NCBI GenBank assembly: GCA_023419055.1
Contig: JAEZYO010000416.1
Span: forward strand, 1-23,425
DNA: 23,425 nt
Reading direction: 5' to 3'
Source: Pseudomonadota bacterium
Lineage (GTDB): Bacteria; Myxococcota; Polyangia; Polyangiales; Polyangiaceae
In this document: piece by piece, positions 1-6,181 of the stretch
How positions within the stretch are numbered: position 1 is the first letter of the stretch
Layout of the letters: every line of letters starts with the position of its first letter
Program-made: the position numbers and the translations under genes
Notes under the pieces: generated by a model
Told to the model about the DNA's origin: nothing
The model's database searches: none
Seen by the model: only the letters and a program-made list of their open reading frames with translations

Positions 1-59
1 CTTGTAGGGCGGATTGTGCCGAGGTGCGTGAAATCGCGAAACGACGGCTTCTCTTGGCC

Positions 60-77
60 ACGTCACAAAAATGACGT
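60..77. promoter_or_regulatory. Inverted repeat upstream of Cys-rich lipoprotein gene
   Basis: Perfect inverted repeat ACGTCA-N6-TGACGT with an A-rich centre, 66 nt before the ATG at 143. The geometry suits a dimeric regulator site, but six-base arms can occur by chance. The rest of 1-142 shows no convincing promoter. Confidence 0.3.
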
Positions 78-142
78 TCCGCCTCCACGTACTGAGCGCT
101 GCTGTCGCCCTCACAGGTGGGCGTCGCGCAGGAGCCTCTCGC

Positions 143-946
143 ATGAACAGGTCGACATGGGTCATTTTGCTCAGCGTTTCCGCGCTCACGGCGTTCGTCG
201 CGTGCGGTGACGACGGCGACGCCGAGCCCATCGGCGCCGGCGGGACCAGCGCGACCGGAGGCACGACGGGCGAAGGCGGCGAAGGGGCGACGGGCGAGGC
301 GGGCACGACCTCGACGAGCGGCGGAACGACCTCGACGAGTGGCGGCGCGAGCTCGAGCGGAGGTACGAGCGACGGAACGGCTGGGGATACGGGCGCGGGC
401 GGAGCTCCGGGCGGCGCTGGCGACACGTCCGCGGCAGGAGCGGCCGCGGGCGGCGCCCCCGACCTCCCCGACACCGTCATCGAGGGCAACGGCACCTGCA
501 TGGGGTCCGAGGACTGCGCGCTCATCTGCGAGGGCGAGACCTGCGACGATCAAACCTGTCAGGGCAGCTCGACCTGCACGGCGACGTGCTCGGGTAGCGG
601 CGCGGACTGCTCGGTCGACTGCATCGGGAACGCGAGCTGCTCGAACGACTGTAGCGACGGCGCCGACTGCCAGATCGACTGCGCGACGAACAAGACCTGC
701 AGCGCGACCTGCGCGGCGGGGGCCGGCGACTGCGAGCTCGATTGCGAGGGGAGCTCGACCTGCAACGCTACCTGCGCCAAAGGCGGCTGCAGCTACGAAT
801 GCGCGGACGATTCGAGCTGCGAGATCAGCTGTGACGGCGGCGGCTGCGATTTCGCCTGCGAAGGCAACGCGGACTGCACGTTCACGTGTGACGGCGGCGG
901 TTGCACCTACGAGTGCGACACGACCGGAACCTGCACTCACCCCTGA
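143..946 (+). CDS. Cys-rich repeat lipoprotein with Gly/Ser/Thr spacer
   Basis: Predicted surface lipoprotein of 267 residues; function unknown. The ATG at 143 was chosen because a lipoprotein signal starts there: hydrophobic residues 6-20 and lipobox FVAC with Cys21, preceded by GGAG about 9 nt upstream. An in-frame ATG at 71 would add an unlikely arginine-rich extension. Residues about 27-110 are almost only Gly, Ser, Thr and Ala, a spacer typical of myxobacterial lipoproteins. Residues about 115-267 hold 30 cysteines in roughly 10-residue repeats built on C-x3-C pairs (STCTATC, ADCSVDC, ASCSNDC, GDCELDC), with many Asp and Gly residues. No catalytic motif is visible. The even number of cysteines and predicted export suggest a disulfide-stabilised repeat fold; metal binding is possible but not shown. 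A terminator hairpin follows 7 nt after the stop, so this is probably a single-gene transcript. Confidence 0.82.
   Translation: MNRSTWVILLSVSALTAFVACGDDGDAEPIGAGGTSATGGTTGEGGEGATGEAGTTSTSGGTTSTSGGASSSGGTSDGTAGDTGAGGAPGGAGDTSAAGAAAGGAPDLPDTVIEGNGTCMGSEDCALICEGETCDDQTCQGSSTCTATCSGSGADCSVDCIGNASCSNDCSDGADCQIDCATNKTCSATCAAGAGDCELDCEGSSTCNATCAKGGCSYECADDSSCEISCDGGGCDFACEGNADCTFTCDGGGCTYECDTTGTCTHP
220..475 (+). repeat. Low-complexity Gly/Ser/Thr/Ala coding repeat
   Basis: Imperfect short repeats such as two nearby copies of a 'ctcgacgagtggcgg'-like unit around 310-345 encode the spacer after the lipobox. The tract joins the lipid anchor to the Cys-rich domain and is prone to slippage-type length change. 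Similar tracts occur in the lipoprotein genes at 12514 (minus), 19572 (minus, short) and 23227 (plus). Confidence 0.6.
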
Positions 947-953
947 GACTCCG

Positions 954-1003
954 ATCGGGGGACGGCCCGCGCGCTCTGTCGGGTCGTCCCCCGATTCCCT
1001 TGT
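954..1003 (+). terminator. Intrinsic terminator after Cys-rich lipoprotein gene
   Basis: Arms at 954-968 and 981-995 form a 15-bp stem with a single G-U pair and a 12-nt loop. It is followed by tcccttgttctc, moderately T-rich. It starts 7 nt after the stop codon at 946. Stem length and position make a rho-independent terminator the best reading. Confidence 0.75.
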
Positions 1004-1036
1004 TCTCTCCGGCACGCCGCGGCAAAGTTCGCGCTC

Positions 1037-1465
1037 GTGCGGCGGCTGGTCTTCGATATTCTGCCTCTCGGGGCGGCGCTCCTCGTCGTGGGGGTGCCGG
1101 TCACGCTGGCAGCAGCGTTCCTTTCGGAGCAGCGACTGCAGGGCTTCGCGATGTACGATCCCGAGCTCGGCGCTGATCCGCTCGCTCACCAGTTGAACCT
1201 GGTTCACGCCGGCGTCGCGCTGCTCTTTTGCGCGGCTCAGTCGGGCGCGCTCATGACCCGCAAGCGCACGCTCGGGGGCTCGGAGGCGGGCGCTTCGTCT
1301 CGGAGCTTCGTGAAGGCCACCTCCGGCCTCGGGCTGCTCGCGCTCTCGGCGTTCCTGATCCGATTCACGTCGCCGTTCTTCGTCCTCGCGCTCCTCGCCT
1401 TCGCGTGGGCGCTTTGCGCGAGCGCGCTCTTCCGCCGCTTCTCGGGGCGAGCTCGCCCGCGGTGA
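1037..1465 (+). CDS. Small polytopic membrane protein, unknown function
   Basis: Predicted inner-membrane protein of 142 residues with a GTG start at 1037; no family recognised. Hydrophobic segments lie at about residues 6-28, 50-72, 95-113 and 115-134, giving four helices, and the C-terminus is arginine-rich (FSGRARPR), as expected for a cytoplasmic tail. No clear Shine-Dalgarno sequence precedes the start, so the exact N-terminus is uncertain, though the first helix begins just after it. The gene lies downstream of the hairpin at 954-1003 and converges on ctaB with a gap of about 20 nt. No conserved motif suggests a role. Confidence 0.6.
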   Translation: MRRLVFDILPLGAALLVVGVPVTLAAAFLSEQRLQGFAMYDPELGADPLAHQLNLVHAGVALLFCAAQSGALMTRKRTLGGSEAGASSRSFVKATSGLGLLALSAFLIRFTSPFFVLALLAFAWALCASALFRRFSGRARPR

Positions 1466-1484
1466 ACGGGGCCCGAGCAGCGAT

Positions 1485-1502
1485 GCTCAGTGCGCGCTGA
1501 GC
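1485..1502. terminator. Small palindrome between convergent genes
   Basis: GCTCAG-N6-CTGAGC overlaps the ctaB stop codon and lies 20 nt after the end of the upstream plus-strand gene. It could act as a weak bidirectional terminator. There is no T-tract on either side, so support is weak. Confidence 0.25.
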
Positions 1503-2398
1503 ACGAACGCCGTCATCACGAGCACGAGGTGCGGCATCGAGGCGCGGAAGAGCTTCTTCGCCCAGCGATCACCGGAGGTCTCGCGCAGGCCCACGAGCGA
1601 GTACGCGAAGAACGCGGCGCCGCTCAACGCGGCGAGCACCAGGTACACGACCGAGACCATGCCGAGAAAGTACGGCGCGACGCTCGCCGCGACGAAGATC
1701 GCCGAGTAGGCGACGATGGCGCGCTTGGTGGCTGGCACGCCCTTCACGACGGGGAGCACGCGATGGCCGGCGCGCGCGTACTCCTCGCGACGGAAGATCG
1801 CGATCGCGAGGAAATGCGGCAACTGCCACATGAAGAGGATCGTGAAGAGCGCCCACGCCGGCGCCGAGAGCGTGCCGTGCACGCTCGCCCAGCCGATGAG
1901 CGGGGGCAGGGCACCCGGCACCGCACCCACGTGGAGCGCGAGCGGGCTCACCTGCTTGAGGGGCGTGTAGACGAAAACGTAGCTCGCGAGCGCGGCGGCG
2001 GTGAGGAGCGCGGTCAGCGGGTTCACGAGCAGGGACAGGAGCGGCAAGCCGTGCGTCGCGAGCAGGATGCCGAAGATCAGCGCGACCTCGGGCGCCACGC
2101 GGCCCGTGGGCAACGGGCGCGTCCGCGTCCGGGTCATGAGGCAGTCGCTCTGGCGCTCGATGTACATGTTGAGCGTGTTGGCGGCTCCGACCACGAGCGC
2201 GGTGCCGATGAGCGCAATCAGAACCTTGGGAGTGCTGCGCGGGCCCGGAGCCGAGAGCGCGCCAGCGAGGGCGGTCACCATGACCAGGCCGCCGAGGCCC
2301 GGCTTCGTGAGCTGGACCAGTGAAACGAGGAGCGAGGTGCGCGAGGCGGTCCGAGGCTCGAGAGCGGTCTCCACCTTCATGGGGTTCGCCGAGGTCAT
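1487..2398 (-). CDS. ctaB: Protoheme IX farnesyltransferase (heme O synthase)
   Basis: UbiA-family membrane prenyltransferase that adds a farnesyl group to heme b to make heme O for heme-copper terminal oxidases; inner membrane. The signature is N-x3-E-x3-D followed by CLMTRTRTRPLPTGR, the prenyl-diphosphate/Mg-binding segment, plus LTKPG near the N-terminus and the second conserved region YTPLKQVSPLALHVGAVPGA. About eight or nine hydrophobic helices are spread over 303 residues, normal for CtaB/CyoE. The ATG at 2398 is preferred over the in-frame extension to 2515, because it leaves a 22-nt gap after the tatA-like gene and has GGAG-like bases upstream. The first Asp of the usual motif is Glu here, which I recall as common in this family. 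It is the last gene of the minus-strand run; no oxidase subunit gene is in the window. Confidence 0.93.
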   Translation of the reverse strand: MTSANPMKVETALEPRTASRTSLLVSLVQLTKPGLGGLVMVTALAGALSAPGPRSTPKVLIALIGTALVVGAANTLNMYIERQSDCLMTRTRTRPLPTGRVAPEVALIFGILLATHGLPLLSLLVNPLTALLTAAALASYVFVYTPLKQVSPLALHVGAVPGALPPLIGWASVHGTLSAPAWALFTILFMWQLPHFLAIAIFRREEYARAGHRVLPVVKGVPATKRAIVAYSAIFVAASVAPYFLGMVSVVYLVLAALSGAAFFAYSLVGLRETSGDRWAKKLFRASMPHLVLVMTAFVLSAH

Positions 2399-2420
2399 AG
2401 GGCTCCGTCCGATGCTGGTT

Positions 2421-2684
2421 TCATGAAGGTTCGCTTCGATTTCGGGAGCCCGCGGGCGGCTCGTCTTTCGGGGCGCTCGACTCACCCTTGGCGGGGAGGA
2501 GCTTGGGCGGTGCAAGCTCGACGATGGGAGCTAGGGCCGGGGCTTCCGGCTTGGGAGGATCCTGGTCGGCGCGGAAGCCGCGCTTGAAGTTCCTGATGCC
2601 TTCACCGAGCCCGCGGCCTACCGCGGAGAACCGGTTGTTGAAGAAGAGGAGCACGACGAGCAGGAAGATGACGAAGGTGCCCAA
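2421..2684 (-). CDS. TatA/E-like twin-arginine translocase protein
   Basis: 87-residue protein with the TatA layout: one N-terminal hydrophobic helix (FVIFLLVVLLFF), a short hinge, an amphipathic helix (SAVGRGLGEGIRNFKRGF) and an acidic/proline-rich cytoplasmic tail. TatA oligomers form the membrane-passage element of the Tat pathway for folded proteins. Two features are odd. The only usable in-frame start is TTG at 2684 (GGAGACGGAA upstream), and the hinge reads FFNNRF where TatA proteins normally have an FG pair. The codons just before the TTG read Asn-Glu, so initiating slightly upstream would restore the usual polar residue before the helix, but no standard start codon exists there. It lies 22 nt upstream of ctaB. 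A DUF1552 protein with a Tat signal is encoded at 16433-17830. Family assignment is fairly secure; function as a main TatA is not. Confidence 0.75.
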   Translation of the reverse strand: MGTFVIFLLVVLLFFNNRFSAVGRGLGEGIRNFKRGFRADQDPPKPEAPALAPIVELAPPKLLPAKGESSAPKDEPPAGSRNRSEPS

Positions 2685-2723
2685 CTCATTCCGTCTCCGG
2701 GGTGAGAAAGCTGGCAGGCGGCT

Positions 2724-3674
2724 CTACCATCGCCCGGCCGCTCGGGCAATCGCTCGTCGCGCCCGCCGCGCCGAGCGGCTTTTCAGATGGAAAACGAGGG
2801 TTTCGCACAGGCCCAGGCTGACCACCGCGACCCAAGCACCGGCTATCCCGAGAAGAGACAGGGCGAGCACCGCTAGCCACGGTGACGGTCCGCGGTCGAG
2901 CGCGAGCTGGGCGAGCACGAGCGAAAGGCTCGCGGCCGCTCCGACGAAGAGACGCCGAGCCCAGGAGCGATAGCTCCCGGCGAGAGCGATCGCGGCGCAC
3001 GTCACGAACACCGCGACGAAGCCGGACACGATGCGCATGGGGCCGGCGATCTCGTGGGGGCGCCCCCACGGCCTGAGCCCGCGCACGGTCGCTTCGGCGG
3101 CCTCGACGCGCAGCGTCGTGCCGGTGCGCCCGAGCGGGACGGTGAGGCGCATCTCTTCGAAGCCGAGCCGCGAGAGATCCGCGCTCGGCTCGAGCTCACG
3201 CGCGGTGAACGTGCCCTTGCCGATCGGAGCCGTGCCCGAGAGCGCGCCGTCGGCGCAGTTCAAGCTCAGGCGCACGACAGGCAGATCCACGCGCGGAATC
3301 CCGGAGCTGCAGCTCTCGCGCGCCGCGCGGATGAGCTCGTTCACGACCGCCCCGGGGCTCTCCGGCGCGACGTCGATGCGGTTGGCCGTGCCGAGCACCG
3401 CGAGCGCGATGATCGCCGGCACCACCAGGACCTTGAGCCTTTCGCGCCAGCGGTCGAACGGCAGCCCGAGCGCGAACCCGAGCGGCAGCCCACCCAGCAC
3501 CGAGAGCTCGAGCCCGAGCGCAACGAGCGGCAGCGCCAGCGTCGGCAGGAGCCCGACGTTGCGAGCCGCGGCGGCGCTCGGCAAGAGCCGGTACGCCGCG
3601 CCCGCGAGCGACAGCACGAGCCCGAACGCGAGCCCGAGCAGCGTCGCACGCAGACTGATCCTGAGGGCTTTCAC
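2724..3674 (-). CDS. Membrane protein with LptF/LptG-like topology
   Basis: 316-residue protein with a GTG start at 3674. Three hydrophobic segments lie at about 5-28, 40-70 and 82-97, then a non-membrane, probably periplasmic, domain at about 100-210, then three more segments at about 213-233, 242-258 and 265-290. This 3 + soluble domain + 3 arrangement, with a Gly-rich second helix region (VLGGLPLGFALGL), resembles the YjgP/YjgQ (LptF/LptG) subunits of the lipopolysaccharide export ABC transporter, but it is shorter and I see no decisive motif. Hypothetical membrane protein is the safe call. The middle domain has only two cysteines (122 and 140), possibly a disulfide. The C-terminus is strongly basic. 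It ends 39 nt before the tatA-like start, so the two are probably co-transcribed. Confidence 0.65.
   Translation of the reverse strand: MKALRISLRATLLGLAFGLVLSLAGAAYRLLPSAAAARNVGLLPTLALPLVALGLELSVLGGLPLGFALGLPFDRWRERLKVLVVPAIIALAVLGTANRIDVAPESPGAVVNELIRAARESCSSGIPRVDLPVVRLSLNCADGALSGTAPIGKGTFTARELEPSADLSRLGFEEMRLTVPLGRTGTTLRVEAAEATVRGLRPWGRPHEIAGPMRIVSGFVAVFVTCAAIALAGSYRSWARRLFVGAAASLSLVLAQLALDRGPSPWLAVLALSLLGIAGAWVAVVSLGLCETLVFHLKSRSARRARRAIARAAGRW
3053..3070. repeat. Perfect 18-bp palindrome within a coding region
   Basis: CGTGGGGGCGCCCCCACG is identical on both strands and would form a very stable hairpin in RNA or single-stranded DNA. It lies inside the membrane-protein gene, encoding Trp-Gly-Arg-Pro-His near residue 203. 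No regulatory role is evident. Confidence 0.5.
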
Positions 3675-3726
3675 GCTCGGAGGCAGAGTCTAGCGCGCGG
3701 TTCCGGCGCTTGGCCAACGCGGGCGG

Positions 3727-4779
3727 TCACGCCGCACCGGCGAGCGCGCGAGCGTTGGAGAGCCCGCGCTGGCTCCGAGGCTCGTAGCAGTCGGGCACGA
3801 CGGCGAGCTCTCGCGCCGGGAGCTCGGCTTCCGACGCGAGCGCTTCGAGCTCGAACAAGAGCTCCTCGACGTTGCCGTAGCGGTTGTCGGGGTGCTTGCG
3901 CGTCGCGCGGGTGATGATCGAGTCCAGGCGCTCGTCGACGCCTTCCGCGAGCCACGACGCGGGCGGCACCGCGGACAGCAGGTGATGTCGCAGCAGCGTG
4001 ACGCTGAGCTCGAGATCGAACGGCAGGTGCCCGGTCAGGAGCCGGAACAACGTCATCCCGAGCCCGTACACGTCGGCGCGCCCGTCGACGGGATCGCCCA
4101 GGATCTGTTCGGGCGCCATGTACTTCGCGGTGCCGCGCATCACGTGATCCTCGCCCGGGTCGACTTCACCGCTCACGCTCGCGAGATCGAAGTCGAGGAT
4201 CTTGATCAACAGCGCGCCGGCCGGCGTGCGAGTGGCGAAGAGGTTCTCGGGCTTCATGTCGCAGTGGACGACGCCGGCGGCGTGCGCCGCCGCGAGCCCT
4301 CGCGCGGCTTGAGTGACGATCTCGGTAGCGAGCAGGGGCGGCAAGGCACGCTCGCGCTTCACGACGGCGTCCATCGGCTTGCCTTCGAGCAGCTCCATGG
4401 CCGCGTAAGGAGTGCCGTCTCGCGGCTCGGCGACTTCGAACACCGTGACCACGTGAGGGTGACTGATGCGCATCGCCGCCCGGGCCCCGCTCAGGAAGTG
4501 AGCGCGCAGGATCGGATTGTTCGCGGTTTCGTCGCGGAGGAGCTTCAAAGCGCAGCGCCGCGAGGTCGCGAGATCGGTCGCCACGAACACGTCCGCGGTG
4601 CCCCCACTCTCGAGGTAGGACTCGATTCGGTAGCGGTGACCGATGAGCTGGGGCGTCGATTCGAGCGCCTCCACGGCACGGCGCGACGCCGTCTTCGGCG
4701 CGGGCGGCGTATCGGTGAAGATCCGGCGCAAAGCCGAGCCGGCGAGGGCGTCCACGGGGAGGGGATGGGACGAGAGCAT
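3727..4779 (-). CDS. Ser/Thr protein kinase, atypical catalytic motifs
   Basis: Hanks-type (PknB-like) kinase domain in a 350-residue soluble protein with no predicted membrane helix. Residues about 1-46 are a non-conserved leader. The glycine loop is ESGGTADVF (57-65), the ATP-anchoring lysine is Lys79 in CALKLL, the catalytic loop is HCDMKPEN (172-179; Asp174, Lys176, Asn179), the metal-binding motif is DFD (196-198), and the APE motif is at 222-224. Two deviations stand out: Cys replaces Arg in HRD, so it is a non-RD kinase, and Asp replaces Gly in DFG. All residues needed for phosphotransfer are otherwise present, so it may be active but regulated differently. The C-terminal 70 residues carry no recognised sensor domain. 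The ATG at 4779 has GGGAGGG upstream. A perfect 20-bp palindrome lies 52 nt before it. Confidence 0.9.
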   Translation of the reverse strand: MLSSHPLPVDALAGSALRRIFTDTPPAPKTASRRAVEALESTPQLIGHRYRIESYLESGGTADVFVATDLATSRRCALKLLRDETANNPILRAHFLSGARAAMRISHPHVVTVFEVAEPRDGTPYAAMELLEGKPMDAVVKRERALPPLLATEIVTQAARGLAAAHAAGVVHCDMKPENLFATRTPAGALLIKILDFDLASVSGEVDPGEDHVMRGTAKYMAPEQILGDPVDGRADVYGLGMTLFRLLTGHLPFDLELSVTLLRHHLLSAVPPASWLAEGVDERLDSIITRATRKHPDNRYGNVEELLFELEALASEAELPARELAVVPDCYEPRSQRGLSNARALAGAA

Positions 4780-4830
4780 GGGGGCGCCCTCCCGCAGTAG
4801 CCATAACCCGAGGACTTAAGACAACTTTTC

Positions 4831-4850
4831 GACGATCCGGCCGGATCGTC
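4831..4850. promoter_or_regulatory. Perfect 20-bp palindrome upstream of kinase gene
   Basis: GACGATCCGGCCGGATCGTC reads the same on both strands. It lies between the GNAT fragment and the kinase gene, with its nearest edge 52 nt from the kinase ATG. Two readings are possible: an operator for a dimeric regulator, or a hairpin ending the upstream minus-strand transcript. On the minus strand it is followed by GAAAAGTTGTC rather than a T-run, which weakens the terminator reading. Confidence 0.55.
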
Positions 4851-4883
4851 ACGTCGAATCGAGCCGGAACTATGAGGGGACGA

Positions 4884-5093
4884 TCACGCGCTCGAATTCG
4901 GCGATCTCTCGCGATGGATCTCCGGGAAGCTCTCGGCGATGTTCTCCCAGCTTTCTTCCGAGCGCAGCTCGGCTTCGGCAAACCTCTCAGCGAACTGCTC
5001 CGGAGAATCTTTCAGTGCGGCGAGCCGGACTGCACGCAAAGTCGCCGCTTCCCCGGGCTCGAGTCGCCGCACCCGAAGCTTCGCGGCGTCCAT
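4884..5093 (-). pseudogene. Truncated GNAT acetyltransferase fragment
   Basis: 69 codons resembling only the N-terminal part of a GNAT N-acetyltransferase: a beta strand LRVRRL, then a helix and loop reading RAVRLAALKDSPEQFAERFAEA, as in family members with the 'aLR..RL.AL.dsP.aF' start. The acetyl-CoA-binding core with its R/Q-x-x-G-x-G/A motif is absent. Only about 100 nt separate its end from the kinase gene, so the missing 80-100 residues cannot be recovered in another frame. The ATG at 5093 comes one base after the stop of the upstream membrane-protein gene (TGA-G-ATG), suggesting translational coupling. It is probably a decayed remnant; a functional 69-residue peptide cannot be excluded. 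Confidence 0.6.
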
Positions 5094-5094
5094 C

Positions 5095-6156
5095 TCAGGT
5101 GAGGCCGACCGCGGGCTCGGTTCCGGACGGCGGTAATTCGGAGCCATGCAGCGAAAGCCAGGGCAGGACCAGCGCCCCCGCGCAGAGGAGCAGGGCCGAG
5201 AGGGGCACGTCGACGGCGCCGGACCCGGTCAAGCATAGGGCGAACAGCGCACCCTGGCCGCCCCGCTGCCGCTGCGCGAGGCAGAGCAGCGCGGCAAGTC
5301 CTAGCCCGGCGCAGAGCGCATGCTGGAGGCCAGTCGGAAGATAGGGAGCGGGCGGGCGGGCCAGCGCGTCCATCATTCGCGACACCACGACCGCGACGGG
5401 GCCGGCGTCGGGCTCCTGACCGGTGCGGGCCAGGAGCGCGATCGCCACGCTGAACACGAGGCAGCTCGCGAAGAGCGCGCTGATGCGCGGGAGGTTTCGC
5501 GCGCCGACCCAGATCAGCACGAACGCGAGCATGCCCAGCTGGACGAGCCAGGAGCCGGTCGCGAAGGCGCGCGACAGCTCGTACCCCGTCGACGAGGCGG
5601 CCTCACCCGCGCGGATGGCGAGCGACAGAGAGCCGAAGTGGAGCGCGCTCGTGAGCGTGCCGATCGCGAGCACGAGCCCGAAGGCCCGCGTCTGACGTCG
5701 CGCGATGCCGAACGGAACCGCGAGCGCCGCCGTGAGGATGCACGCCACGGCGAGCACACCCTGCATGGAAGCGTCGAGCGTATCGTGCGCCGCCGCCACC
5801 GAGAGCGCCGCGACGGCGGTCGCGGCCGGGAGCGCGAGCGTCCTGAAGGCCACGCCCAAGCGGCGCTCGATCAACAGCAGCCCCGACATGCGGAGCACGA
5901 CCATCACTGCCACGACGGCGCACAGCTGACTGAGAGCCCCGGTCACGCTGTCGGTCGCCGTGATCCAACGCTCGATGCCCGTCATCGAGCCGGGGAGCGC
6001 TGGCTCGAGGCCGCGTCCGAGCCAGCTTGCGATGAGCCCGAGCAACGCGAGCACCCAGAGCGAAGAGCTCTCGACGGCTTGCCAGGGCGGCATCGAGAGG
6101 CGCGAGTCGGGCGGCCGCGAGTCGGGCGGGCGGACGCTGCCGGGGGAATCAACCAT
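5095..6156 (-). CDS. Polytopic membrane protein, unknown function
   Basis: 353-residue protein with about nine hydrophobic helices, near residues 32-48, 74-96, 104-123, 130-150, 157-180, 198-219, 226-244, 278-296 and 302-336 (the last perhaps two). Loops are short and no soluble domain, enzyme motif or transporter signature is recognised. The ATG at 6156 opens a hydrophilic leader containing PPDSRPPDSR, from a 15-bp tandem duplication; a second Met at residue 22 sits closer to the first helix and is a possible alternative start. It begins 25 nt after the stop of the TonB-like gene and its stop is coupled to the GNAT fragment start, so all three were probably one transcription unit. Confidence 0.65.
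   Translation of the reverse strand: MVDSPGSVRPPDSRPPDSRLSMPPWQAVESSSLWVLALLGLIASWLGRGLEPALPGSMTGIERWITATDSVTGALSQLCAVVAVMVVLRMSGLLLIERRLGVAFRTLALPAATAVAALSVAAAHDTLDASMQGVLAVACILTAALAVPFGIARRQTRAFGLVLAIGTLTSALHFGSLSLAIRAGEAASSTGYELSRAFATGSWLVQLGMLAFVLIWVGARNLPRISALFASCLVFSVAIALLARTGQEPDAGPVAVVVSRMMDALARPPAPYLPTGLQHALCAGLGLAALLCLAQRQRGGQGALFALCLTGSGAVDVPLSALLLCAGALVLPWLSLHGSELPPSGTEPAVGLT
6101..6130 (-). repeat. Two-copy 15-bp tandem repeat
   Basis: The unit cgcgagtcgggcggc occurs at 6101-6115 and, with one mismatch at the last base, at 6116-6130. It encodes the duplicated PPDSR near the N-terminus of the membrane protein at 5095-6156. Its position in a non-conserved leader suggests a simple slippage duplication. 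Confidence 0.6.
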
Positions 6157-6181
6157 GAGGGCGACGGGAGCGTACCAAAGG

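Noticed and set aside
220..475. A CRISPR-like or intergenic tandem repeat array
   Set aside because: The repeats are short, imperfect, in frame and encode a Gly/Ser/Thr spacer; there are no unique spacers of constant length.
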